DNA from: Acidimicrobiia bacterium
GTDB taxonomy: Bacteria > Actinomycetota > Acidimicrobiia > Acidimicrobiales > Acidimicrobilacustridaceae
Assembly: GCA_020832495.1 (NCBI GenBank)
Contig: JAFIEP010000059.1
Coordinates: 1 to 53,619 of the forward strand
Length of the DNA stretch: 53,619 bases
Direction: 5' to 3'
The translations under genes were made by a program, and so were the position numbers. The notes under the pieces are model-generated. The model was not told where the DNA came from, made no database searches, and saw only the letters and a program-made list of their open reading frames with translations. This document shows positions 15,633 to 24,294 of this stretch, piece by piece (positions within the stretch are counted from its first letter, which is position 1; every line of letters starts with the position of its first letter).

Positions 15633-18014
15633 ATGTCCTCCCCCGGCTCGAGTGCTGCCTACGACGTCGACATCTGCTGGACGACCAACGGGGTTCCCCA
15701 CATCACGGCGGACGACTGGGGATCACTCGGCTTCGGGCAGGGCTATGCCTGTGCCCGTGATCGGGGACTGGGCATCGCCGACCACGTCCTGAAGGTGCGG
15801 AGCGAGCGCAGCGCATTCTTCGGCGCAGGGCCTGACAACCGGCACCTCCACAGTGACCTGGGCTATCGGGTGCTCGACATCGGCCGGCGGGCAGCCGTGG
15901 CCATCGAGGGCCGCTCCGAGGAGATCCGGGCACTGGTTGCCGGGTATGCCGCCGGCTACAACCGCTGGCTCGAGGAGCTCGATCGAACGACGTTGCCCGA
16001 CTGGTGTGGGGACGGCTCGTGGATCCGGCCGATCGACGAGTTGGATCTGTCCGCGGTGTACGTGGACCTTGCGCTGTTGGGCAGCGGCCGCAACCTGGTG
16101 GAGTACCTCGGCGCGGCAGACGCGCCCGGGGTCGGGGACCATCCGCTTCCCCCGCCGATGCCACCGGCAGGTACCGACCTGGCGGGGTCGACCGATCACG
16201 GCAGCAACGGCTGGGCGTTCGGAGGTGACGCCACGGTCAACGGTCGTGGCATGGTCATGGCCAATCCTCACTTCCCATGGCACGGGGAGGGGAAGCTCTG
16301 GGAGTGCCACCTGCGGATCCCAGGGGAACTCGACGTCTACGGCGCTGCCCTCGTCGGCTGCCCCGGCGTCCAGATCGGCTTCAACGACAGCGTGGCCTGG
16401 ACGCACACCTTCTCCCGGGGGCACCGGTTCTGCGTCTACAAGCTGGCCATCGCCCCGGGAGCACCCACGCGCTACGTCCACGGTGGAGCCGAGCACGACA
16501 TGGTGGCCACCGAGGTCGAGGTCGAGGTCCTCGGCGCTGACGGCGAGCGCACGGCGCACCGCGCGACCCGTTGGCGCACCCACCACGGCCCGGTGCTCAA
16601 CCTGCCGCTGTTGGGTTGGACCTCGGACATGGCGTTCTCCTACCGCGACGCCAACATCGACAACGACTGGTTCCTCGAGCAGTCATTGGCCCAGTGTCAG
16701 GCCCGATCGGTCCCCGAACTGGCCGAGTCCTACGAACGGATCGGCGGTCTGCCCTGGGTCAACACCTTGGCCGCCGACCGGGACGGTCGTTGCTGGTACA
16801 TCGATTCGAGTGCCACCCCGGCACTGTCGGCGAGCGCACAGGAGCGGTACGACCATGCCGTCGACACCGACCCGCTGGTGGCGTTGCTGGCCGGACTGCG
16901 GGTGGCCCTCCTCGACGGGTCTGACCCCGACGACGACTGGGTGGACCACCGGGGTGCACCTGCTGGGGGACTGGTGCCGTTCGATCAACTTCCCCAGATG
17001 CACCGACGGGATCACGTCTTCAACGCAAACGACCCCTACTGGCTGCCGCACCCCACCGAACAACTCCCGCGTCACTCCCCGATGCACGGGCTGTACCACC
17101 GTCCGCTCGGGGCGCGGACCCGGGCCAACGCTTTGGCGCTGGCCGGACATGGGGTGATCCGCCCGGCCGATCCCGACGGTCGATTCACGCCCGATGAGGT
17201 GGAACGTCTTCTGGCAGCCAGCGAGTCGCTGGTGGCCACTGAACTCCGGGCACCGGTCGTGCAACGGCTCCGCAGGGCCGCCACCGATTCGGCGCTGGAC
17301 ACCGCCACCGCGCAGGTCGTCCTCGACGTGGCGGCAGTGTGGGACCAGTGGGACGGCTGCTTCACCCTCGACGCGCCGGGTGCCCCGCTGTGGCGAGAGT
17401 TCCTGGCCGGCTTCGACGAGGGTGCGCTCACCGCTGCGGGGCCGCTGTGGTCCGAACCCTGGTCGGCGCACGAACCGACGACCACACCCCGCCGATTGGC
17501 TCCTGCCCCGGACGGGGCCGACCCCGTGGTGGTCGCCGTGCTCGCCGCCTGCGAGGCGTTGGCTGCCGCCCGCCTCGAGCCGTCCAGCACCTTGCGACAG
17601 TGTCAGTGGGCCTGGCGCGGCTCGGTCCGCGCCGCCTTGCCCGGGGGTGGGGAGGTCGAGGGCGTGATGAACATCTCCATGCCCGTCGGATCATTGAGCA
17701 GGGCAGACCTGGCGCCCGACGATCCACCGTCGGGGCCGGTACCGGGTCGCACCGAACGAACGGGGCTCACCGAGGAGGGCTACCGCATCACCTACGGCGC
17801 CAGCTTCGTCATGGTGGTGAGCTTCGATGACACGGGGCCCGTCGGTCGAGGGCTGCTGGTGTACGGCCAGAGCGACGATCCGGCCCGACCCGAGCACGCC
17901 GATCAGGTCGATGCCTTCGGTCGAGGGGCGCTACGTCCGCTGCTGTTCCGCGACGAGGACATCGAGGCGGATGTGTCGCTGCGGCGGGTGCGGATGCGCG
18001 GCCCGGCGCGCTGA
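15633..18014 (+). CDS. Penicillin-acylase-family Ntn hydrolase (PvdQ/AHL acylase-like)
   Basis: Ntn amidohydrolase of the penicillin G / acyl-homoserine-lactone acylase family, 793 residues. Such enzymes are made as one chain and self-cleave before a Ser that becomes the N-terminal nucleophile. Here Ser191 in DHGSNGWAFGG fits, followed by NGRGMVMANPHFPW and the GFNDSVAWTHTFS segment, close to PvdQ. That gives an alpha chain of about 190 residues and a beta chain of about 600. Unlike the periplasmic enzymes there is no signal peptide: the protein begins directly with the substrate-domain strand. The true substrate (AHL, fatty-acyl peptide or siderophore precursor) cannot be read from sequence. 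Confidence 0.85.
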   Translation: MSSPGSSAAYDVDICWTTNGVPHITADDWGSLGFGQGYACARDRGLGIADHVLKVRSERSAFFGAGPDNRHLHSDLGYRVLDIGRRAAVAIEGRSEEIRALVAGYAAGYNRWLEELDRTTLPDWCGDGSWIRPIDELDLSAVYVDLALLGSGRNLVEYLGAADAPGVGDHPLPPPMPPAGTDLAGSTDHGSNGWAFGGDATVNGRGMVMANPHFPWHGEGKLWECHLRIPGELDVYGAALVGCPGVQIGFNDSVAWTHTFSRGHRFCVYKLAIAPGAPTRYVHGGAEHDMVATEVEVEVLGADGERTAHRATRWRTHHGPVLNLPLLGWTSDMAFSYRDANIDNDWFLEQSLAQCQARSVPELAESYERIGGLPWVNTLAADRDGRCWYIDSSATPALSASAQERYDHAVDTDPLVALLAGLRVALLDGSDPDDDWVDHRGAPAGGLVPFDQLPQMHRRDHVFNANDPYWLPHPTEQLPRHSPMHGLYHRPLGARTRANALALAGHGVIRPADPDGRFTPDEVERLLAASESLVATELRAPVVQRLRRAATDSALDTATAQVVLDVAAVWDQWDGCFTLDAPGAPLWREFLAGFDEGALTAAGPLWSEPWSAHEPTTTPRRLAPAPDGADPVVVAVLAACEALAAARLEPSSTLRQCQWAWRGSVRAALPGGGEVEGVMNISMPVGSLSRADLAPDDPPSGPVPGRTERTGLTEEGYRITYGASFVMVVSFDDTGPVGRGLLVYGQSDDPARPEHADQVDAFGRGALRPLLFRDEDIEADVSLRRVRMRGPAR

Positions 18015-18026
18015 ACGGCGTCCCGG

Positions 18027-18032
18027 TAGCAT
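18027..18032 (+). promoter_or_regulatory. Putative -10 of the GGDEF-EAL gene
   Basis: TAGCAT predicts +1 at 18039, one base before a GTG at 18040. This favours the GTG over the ATG at 18076. Confidence 0.4.
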
Positions 18033-18039
18033 CTGGGCG

Positions 18040-20769
18040 GTGGCGGCTGCAAGGTCGCCCGGGGCGGAAGGTCGCATGGACGGAGCAGCTGCCGAGCGCA
18101 CGGACCCGGAGGCAGTCGACGGTGGGATCGTGGGCCACCTGCGCCCTGGGCAGCGGATCGTGCTCGCTGGCGGCTACCTGGCCCTGACCGCCGCCGGCAG
18201 CTGGGCGGCCATGCAGTTCGAGGTCGATCAGTTCTCGGTGTTGTTCCCTCCTGCAGCCTTGGCACTGGCCTACCTGGTGCTCGTCGGCCCCAAGGGTGCC
18301 CCGGTCGTGATCGTGGCCCGCCTGGCCTTCGTCACCCCGCTCTCGGCCGGGGTGAGCTGGCCGGACTCGTTGCCACGAGAGTTGGGTCGCGCCCTGGTGG
18401 TGACGGCGGTGTACCTGGCTGCTGCCATGATCCTGCGCCGGATCGGGATGCACCACGCCCGGCTGCGTCAGTTCGGCTGGTTCGCCGTCGTGGGGGTGTT
18501 CGGTGCGCCGCTCGTCGCAGCCGCGGGTGTGGCGGTGGTCGACGTGGCCGTGGGCGATGCCACGCTGGCGAGTGCTGGCGAAGGTGCTCGGGTGTTCTGG
18601 ACGGGGGACGCGGTGGCGGTGGCGACCATCACGCCGGTGATCCTTTTGGCGGCCTGGCGGTGGAGGTTCGGGCAACCTGTTCGGCGACCACCCCTGACGT
18701 GGACCCGACGCGTGGAGGCAGCGGCCCAGGCCCTGGCGGTGGTGCTGGTCCCGGTGGTGGCCTTGGCGCTGGGCACGGCCCGCGGTCCGACGCCGTTGCT
18801 CGGCCTGGCGGTGCTGCCCGCGCTGTGGGTGGCGCTGCGCCACGATCTCCTCGTCGGCGCCGTGGGCGTGCTGGTGCTCAACACGGTCATCGCTGCTGCG
18901 ATGGCCCATGGGGTGGGCGTTGACCTGGCGTTGGTCGAGTTGCAGACGGTGATGCTGGCCGGCGCCCTCGGGGCGTACTACGTCGGGGCGCAGACCCATA
19001 CGACCGAGGTGATCGTCGACGAGCTGCGGTCTCGGGAGGAGCGTTTCAAGGCGCTGCTCGACAGCCTGCCCGAACTGGTGGTGACGTTCGATCGGAACGG
19101 CTCGGTCATCAGCTCCAACTCGCCCCCGGCCCGCTGTGGCACCGAAGCGACGGACCGGGCCATCGTCGACCAGCTCCGCAGCTCGTGGCGTCAGCAGGGC
19201 GCGTCAGTGGCGGCGGGTGGGGGCCCGCGCCAGCACGAGTGGGCACTCGACGACGGCGATGGCCAGCGATGGTTCGACACCCACTTCGTCCCCCAGCACA
19301 GCGGTGCAGGTGAGGTGAGCGGGATCATGACGGTGACGGCCAACCTCACACCCGAGCGGGAGGCTCGGGCACGTCTCGAACACGAACGGTTGCACGAGGC
19401 ACTGACCGGCCTCCCCAACCGGCGGGCCGGCACGATGCTGCTCGAGGAACTGCTGGCGTCGGAGGAGGCGACCACCGGCGCGTCGGTCGCTGCGGTGGTC
19501 GGCGTCGACCTCGACCGGTTCCACCTGCTGAACCAGTCGTTGGGCCACGCCGTGGGCGATGCCGTGCTGGGCGACGTGGCGAGGCGGTTGCAGCAGTGCG
19601 CCGAGCGCAACCGAGCACATCTGATGCACCTCGGTGGTGACGAGTTCGCCCTGGCCGTGCTCTGTCCTCCCGACGGTGCAGCGGCCCAGCGCTGTGCCGA
19701 CGATGCGTTGGACGCCGTGCGTGCGCCACTGCACCCGGCGCTCGGCGGGAGCGCCGAGGGGATCGGGGTGATCCTCACCGCAAGCGTGGGGGTGCGGGTG
19801 GCCGGTGACGCCGACATCGCTCCCGACCAGCTCCTCCACGATGCCGAAGTGGCGGTGAACGCAGCCAAGGAACTCGGTCGCGATCGCGTGGTCGTGTTCG
19901 ACGACGAACAGCGACGCGAAGCACGGGACCGGCAACGTCGCATCGCAGGCCTCCATGCCGCGCTGGCCAACGACGAGTTGATCGTGCACTTCCAGCCCGA
20001 GGTGGACCTCCGCAGCGGTGACATCGTCGGCTTCGAGGCGCTCGTGCGGTGGCGGACCGCGGACGGGCTGGTTCCTCCTGGGGAGTTCGTGCCGCTGGCC
20101 GAGGAGCTCGGACTGGACGTGGACCTGGGGACCCGCGTCTTCGACCGCTCCTTCGCCGCCGCTGCGGCGTGGCCGGAAGGCGATCGGCAGTCGCGCCCGA
20201 CGCTGAGCGTGAACGTGACGGCGCGTCACATGGTCACCGCGGGCTTCGTCGACGATCTCGTGGCGCTCGCCGAGCGCCACGGGTTGGACCCGTGCGATGT
20301 GCGCCTCGAGCTGACCGAGACCTCGATCATGACCGATCCCGAACGGGCGGCAGCGGTCATCGCCGAGGTCCGACGCTGTGGTGCCACGGTGGCACTCGAC
20401 GACTTCGGCACCGGCTATTCCTCGATCAGTCAGCTCCAACGCCTGGGTGTCGACGTCCTCAAGATCGACCGCAGCTTCGTGGCCGGCCTGCCCGACGACA
20501 GCGGCGCCCGAGCGATCGTGTCGCTCGTCGTGGGGCTGGGCGAGGCGTTGGGCATCGCAGTCACCGCCGAGGGGGTCGAGACCGAGGCTCAGCGACAGTG
20601 CCTGGTCGAGTTGGGCTGCGGGGTGGGCCAGGGCTACCTCTTCGACCGACCTGCCGACCACGCCTCGACACTCGACCTGCTGGCGCGCGTGCACCGGTAC
20701 CACGTCGGGCGGCCAGCCGACGTGGCCGCACCCACACCCGACCGGGACGCCACTGCCATCCTGCGATGA
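18040..20769 (+). CDS. MASE1-PAS-GGDEF-EAL cyclic-di-GMP enzyme
   Basis: Membrane-anchored c-di-GMP signalling protein of about 909 residues. N-terminal eight-or-so helix MASE1-like sensor (LFPPAALALAYLVLVGPKGA, WPDSLPRELGRALVV), a PAS-like segment (EERFKALLDSLPELVVTFDRNG), a GGDEF domain with LTGLPNRRAG and intact HLGGDEFAL, and an EAL domain with GFEALVRW, ELTETSIM, DDFGTGYSS, KIDRSFV and AEGVET. Both catalytic motifs look intact, so it could make and break c-di-GMP. Start: GTG 18040 is preferred on the leaderless box; ATG 18076 with GGAAGG before it is the alternative. It follows the acylase gene by 25 bp. Confidence 0.92.
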   Translation: MAAARSPGAEGRMDGAAAERTDPEAVDGGIVGHLRPGQRIVLAGGYLALTAAGSWAAMQFEVDQFSVLFPPAALALAYLVLVGPKGAPVVIVARLAFVTPLSAGVSWPDSLPRELGRALVVTAVYLAAAMILRRIGMHHARLRQFGWFAVVGVFGAPLVAAAGVAVVDVAVGDATLASAGEGARVFWTGDAVAVATITPVILLAAWRWRFGQPVRRPPLTWTRRVEAAAQALAVVLVPVVALALGTARGPTPLLGLAVLPALWVALRHDLLVGAVGVLVLNTVIAAAMAHGVGVDLALVELQTVMLAGALGAYYVGAQTHTTEVIVDELRSREERFKALLDSLPELVVTFDRNGSVISSNSPPARCGTEATDRAIVDQLRSSWRQQGASVAAGGGPRQHEWALDDGDGQRWFDTHFVPQHSGAGEVSGIMTVTANLTPEREARARLEHERLHEALTGLPNRRAGTMLLEELLASEEATTGASVAAVVGVDLDRFHLLNQSLGHAVGDAVLGDVARRLQQCAERNRAHLMHLGGDEFALAVLCPPDGAAAQRCADDALDAVRAPLHPALGGSAEGIGVILTASVGVRVAGDADIAPDQLLHDAEVAVNAAKELGRDRVVVFDDEQRREARDRQRRIAGLHAALANDELIVHFQPEVDLRSGDIVGFEALVRWRTADGLVPPGEFVPLAEELGLDVDLGTRVFDRSFAAAAAWPEGDRQSRPTLSVNVTARHMVTAGFVDDLVALAERHGLDPCDVRLELTETSIMTDPERAAAVIAEVRRCGATVALDDFGTGYSSISQLQRLGVDVLKIDRSFVAGLPDDSGARAIVSLVVGLGEALGIAVTAEGVETEAQRQCLVELGCGVGQGYLFDRPADHASTLDLLARVHRYHVGRPADVAAPTPDRDATAILR

Positions 20770-20889
20770 GCGTCGGTGCCGCCCACCGGAGGGTCGGTTC
20801 CGCTGTCCACGGCGCGTCCGCTCGGCGGACACCCCGTGTTACCGTTCGAGTCGTCCCGAGTACAGGCTGCGGAGAGGGGTTCGTCCGAC

Positions 20890-21429
20890 ATGCGTTCGAA
20901 GTTGCTTGCGATCTTGATGGCCACGGTTGTCGTGTTCGGCGTCGGTGCGTGTGGCGGTGACGACAGCGAGCCGGCACCGGCGGATGATGCCGCTGACGCC
21001 CCGTCGGCGCCGGTCGAGCCCGGGCAGGGGGAGGATCCGGTGGACCCCGGCACGGACCCGGGTGCGGACACCATCGAGACGGTTCCCGTCAACGCTGCAG
21101 CGTGCGATGCCGTGGCCGCCTATGTCGATCTCGGAGCGGTTGATGCGTCGGACCCAGCGGCGTTCGAAGCCGGGATCCGTGCCAACAACGAGGTGATGCA
21201 GCAGTTGGCGGCGGCGGCAGAACCGAGCTGGGAAGCCCAGGCGACCTCCGGTGCCGAGGGCTACGCGTTCCTCATCGAGCAACTGGGGCCCTACGACTTC
21301 GAGATGGACGCGCTTCCCTCCGACGTACGCCAGGAGGTGGGCCAGCGCATGCTCGGCAGCGAGGGTGAGCAGTTGCTCCGGCTGCTGGCATCGGTGCAGG
21401 TCAGCTGCGCCGAGATCGCCGAGGAGTAG
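20890..21429 (+). CDS. Putative lipoprotein of unknown function
   Basis: 179 residues. Signal peptide with lipobox GVGAC (Cys21), then an acidic, Pro-rich linker (about 25-65) and a small helical domain with cysteines near AACDAVAAYVDLG and VSCAEIAEE, probably disulfide-linked. The family is not recognised. The ATG at 20890 follows GGAGAGGGG. Its last 29 bases overlap the 3' end of the convergent membrane-protein gene. Confidence 0.7.
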   Translation: MRSKLLAILMATVVVFGVGACGGDDSEPAPADDAADAPSAPVEPGQGEDPVDPGTDPGADTIETVPVNAAACDAVAAYVDLGAVDASDPAAFEAGIRANNEVMQQLAAAAEPSWEAQATSGAEGYAFLIEQLGPYDFEMDALPSDVRQEVGQRMLGSEGEQLLRLLASVQVSCAEIAEE

Positions 21430-22957
21430 AGCCCGCACCGAGGGCGGACCGCTGGCCTGGTCCCGTGCGATCGGGCAGCACCGTGTCGGGGAGCACGGTG
21501 TCGGGCTGTCCGGTGTCGACCTCCACCGTGGCACGGCGGCGCCCACTCGTGCCGGACACCATCGACGGTTCCTTGGTTCGCTCGCTGGTGGCCCTCACCA
21601 CGCGGCTGCCGGCCGTGACCGCCAGGAGGCACAGGACCAGCGGCAACACCTGCGTTCGCTGGCGCGCCAGGATCCCGAAGTTCCCGATGGCGGAGAAGGC
21701 GTAGACGAACAGCATCGTGTACGTGGCGGCGTAGATGAGGTAGGGCTGGACGCGTGCGACGCGAACGGCGGCCACCACCCGGGGGATCGACACGGCGATC
21801 ACCAAGGCCAACAGCACACCCTCGGCCGAGGCCACCAGTGAGTCGAGCGACCTGGCCTCGAACGGGAGTGGTCGGAACAGCACCGTCGCCAACGCCGGCG
21901 GATAGTGCAAGGGTGTGCTGACGCGCACTGGCTCGAAGCCGGCGCCACCCTGGGTGGTTCGTTCGGCTGCGAACTCGAGGGTCGTGCCCACCTCGGTGGT
22001 GCCCAGGTTGTCGACGTCGAAGTGCTCGGCGGTGACGTTGGCCAGCGCGATCCCAGCGACGAGGGCCACGGCCGCCAGTCCGACGCGACCGGCCGCACGT
22101 GTCCGGCGCTCGGCGCCGGCGCTGCGCAGCACGACCGCCACGACGAGGCCGACGACCACGATGAGGGCGACATGCGGCCGCACCATTGCGGCGATGAGGA
22201 GTCCCCCGGCCAGCTGGGCGAGGCCGAGCGCTGCCCGGTGGGTCAGCAGCCGCGCCACCCCCAGGCTGGCCAGACCCAACCCGAGGAGCATCACTGACTC
22301 CTTGCCCAGGCTGTTGGGCCAGTACCACAGTGCAGGCCACAGGGCGATGAGCACTGCGTACCGCTTCACGTCCCCTGAGGGGACCGCAATCCGAAAAGCT
22401 CGGTGGAAGAGGAACATCGAGCCGATCGAGAACAGCGTCACCGCACAGAAGACGGCGTAGGGGTCGTCGAAAAGTATGGCGTTGAGCGCGCCGCTGAGGA
22501 GGCGGATGGTTCCCGTGCCCGGGACGCTGCGCTCCGGGTCGACGTCGAAATCGAAACGTCGGAAGGACGCGGCCAGGTCTTCCCCGACCCGTTGGTAGAC
22601 CCGGGCGTCGACCGCGTCGCGGTAGCGAAAGAACATGCCGATGAACCGGAGCCCGACACCGGTGGCGAAGATGGCGGCCAGATCCACCCCGGCAGGGGCG
22701 TCCCGACCGGCGCGAGCACACAGCGCGAGCGCCAACATCATGGCGACAGGGAGGACGTACGGCGTGGACAGCGGTGCCGGATTGGCGAAGAACATGCCGA
22801 CGAACCCGACGACCAGCGCGACGGCCAGCGTGCAGGCCGCCACGATCCGCCAGCCGTTGTTCGAGCCCCGACCCGATGCTGCCGGGTCGGCCCCCTCGGG
22901 CGACGTGTCAGGGTCGGTGGCCACCGCCTCCCATCGTCGGGAGATGCCGAGCGTCAC
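21401..22957 (-). CDS. Polytopic membrane protein of the polysaccharide operon
   Basis: 518 residues with about ten to twelve predicted membrane helices. A large loop carries RFIGMFFRYRDAVDARVYQ and YWPNSLGKESVMLLGLGL, then VRPHVALIVVVG, a pattern seen in uncharacterised polymerase- or glycosyltransferase-like (GT-C/Wzy-type) proteins. No firm family. The last 60 residues are hydrophilic with a repeated PDTVL motif encoded by degenerate 15-bp repeats (about 21465-21515). It is the last gene of a four-gene operon: its start overlaps the stop of the nucleotidyltransferase gene by four bases. A Wzy-like polymerase or chain-transfer protein is the natural guess. Confidence 0.65.
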   Translation of the reverse strand: MTLGISRRWEAVATDPDTSPEGADPAASGRGSNNGWRIVAACTLAVALVVGFVGMFFANPAPLSTPYVLPVAMMLALALCARAGRDAPAGVDLAAIFATGVGLRFIGMFFRYRDAVDARVYQRVGEDLAASFRRFDFDVDPERSVPGTGTIRLLSGALNAILFDDPYAVFCAVTLFSIGSMFLFHRAFRIAVPSGDVKRYAVLIALWPALWYWPNSLGKESVMLLGLGLASLGVARLLTHRAALGLAQLAGGLLIAAMVRPHVALIVVVGLVVAVVLRSAGAERRTRAAGRVGLAAVALVAGIALANVTAEHFDVDNLGTTEVGTTLEFAAERTTQGGAGFEPVRVSTPLHYPPALATVLFRPLPFEARSLDSLVASAEGVLLALVIAVSIPRVVAAVRVARVQPYLIYAATYTMLFVYAFSAIGNFGILARQRTQVLPLVLCLLAVTAGSRVVRATSERTKEPSMVSGTSGRRRATVEVDTGQPDTVLPDTVLPDRTGPGQRSALGAGSTPRRSRRS

Positions 22958-24012
22958 GAGCGTCCCATCCGCTCGCCGGTCCTGCGGAGCTTGTCGAACG
23001 TCGAGGGGCCCAACACGCTGAAAGCGTAGAGCACGCGTTCGCGCACGGTGGGTAGGGCCTCAGCAGCCAGAAGGGTGCGGGTGCGTGACCCCGAGGCGCC
23101 GCGGTCGTAGCCGGCCAGCCAGCGACGGTCCCTCGCCGTCGGTCGGAGCGCCGTGGCCCAGCGGAGCAACTCCCCGCGAAAGCCCTCTGGCTGCCACGAG
23201 AGCAGCTCGCCCGCACAGGCCACGGCGCGTGCAACCACGGCGACACCGCCGGACCGCTCGGCGATGGAGATGGCGTGGTGGGCATCGTCGGGGGTGGCCG
23301 GGAGCAGTTGGGCGACGTCACGCACGGCGGACAGGCGCCGGTGCGGTCCGCTCAGCGATGTGTGGTAGCAGGCGTGCAGGAAGCGCCAGGAGGGGTCCAG
23401 CGCAGGCAGTTCACGGGTGGCCAGGGTGAACCGACTGACACCGGAGAGGAGGTCGTCGAGGTCGATGGCCAGGCCGTAGGGCCCGAGACAGAGCGTTCGA
23501 TGGACGTCCACCTCGATGGCGCTGGGAAGCGTGAAGGCGGCTCCCTTACCGAAGCGCCGGTCGAAGACGGCGCCTGGGTGGTGATGGCGTCGGCCGCCAA
23601 TCCCTTCGAGCAGGGCGTAGACCCGTTCGATGTCGGACCCGGCGACGAGGAGATCGATGTCACCGAAGGAGCGCAGCGCCGGGTCGTCGTAGTCGAGGTG
23701 CGCGCTGGCCACCCCCTTGAGGACACGCCAGCGGAGGCCGGCCTCGTCAAGGTGGTCGGCCATCTCGAGCGCGGTTCGCTCGAGGAGCAGTGCGGTGGAC
23801 ATGGCGCGGCGGTGGGTCTCCGCGGCGGAACGGCGCTGCGCTTCGGTGCAGGGCCATCCAGCGGCCAGCGCAGCCACGAGGAGACCTTCGATGCGGTGTC
23901 GGCGGACGTTGGCGAGGAGGCGTTGCCATGCCCGGTCCTCCAGTGGAGCCGAGAGGCCCGCGTCGTCGTTGTCGACCAAGCCCCACCGGGCGACGAGCGT
24001 CGTCGGGTCCAC
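22954..24012 (-). CDS. Nucleotidyltransferase family protein (PF14907-like)
   Basis: 352 residues resembling the uncharacterised nucleotidyltransferase family NTP_transf_5. Seen: an N-terminal helical region, WRVLKGVASAHLDYDDPALR, the metal-binding SFGDIDLLV (the D-x-D of a pol-beta-type site), a later IEVDVHRTL, then a helical C-terminal part. Members are found in exopolysaccharide clusters and next to PqqD-like genes, as here. The transferred group and acceptor are unknown. GTG start at 24012, two bases after the PqqD-like gene; the stop overlaps the next start by four bases. Confidence 0.75.
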   Translation of the reverse strand: MDPTTLVARWGLVDNDDAGLSAPLEDRAWQRLLANVRRHRIEGLLVAALAAGWPCTEAQRRSAAETHRRAMSTALLLERTALEMADHLDEAGLRWRVLKGVASAHLDYDDPALRSFGDIDLLVAGSDIERVYALLEGIGGRRHHHPGAVFDRRFGKGAAFTLPSAIEVDVHRTLCLGPYGLAIDLDDLLSGVSRFTLATRELPALDPSWRFLHACYHTSLSGPHRRLSAVRDVAQLLPATPDDAHHAISIAERSGGVAVVARAVACAGELLSWQPEGFRGELLRWATALRPTARDRRWLAGYDRGASGSRTRTLLAAEALPTVRERVLYAFSVLGPSTFDKLRRTGERMGRS

Positions 24013-24014
24013 GG

Positions 24015-24290
24015 TCAGGGCGGCGGGACCGCAACGACCTCGAGTGCGCCGTGGTCCACGAGCATACGGGCCACCGACTCGACATCGGCGCCGATGTCGG
24101 CATCGTGTCCGTACACCTCGGCGATCTCGGAGGCGACCTCAGCCGGTCGACGCGATCCGTTCCAACGGCGCCACACCTCGGCGGCGGACTCGTTCAGTGC
24201 CAGGGGATCATCGGCCCCCGAGGGGAGGATGAGCACACCGTCGAGCAAACTGCGGCTCAGCACCAGCGGACTCCGTCGCAGGAGCGACAT
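24015..24290 (-). CDS. PqqD-like small protein
   Basis: 91 residues. PqqD folds are small winged-helix modules (RiPP recognition elements) that bind peptide leaders, but many stand-alone copies occur in polysaccharide loci with unknown roles. Here: RSPLVLSRSLLDGVLILPSG, the typical LNESAAEVWRRW, a helix with VASEIAEVYG, then DIGADVESVARMLVDHGALE. The open frame extends far upstream but antisense-like; the ATG at 24290 follows the kinase stop by four bases. No radical-SAM enzyme or precursor peptide gene is nearby, so a classic PQQ or RiPP pathway is not supported. Confidence 0.75.
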   Translation of the reverse strand: MSLLRRSPLVLSRSLLDGVLILPSGADDPLALNESAAEVWRRWNGSRRPAEVASEIAEVYGHDADIGADVESVARMLVDHGALEVVAVPPP

Positions 24291-24294
24291 CGGC

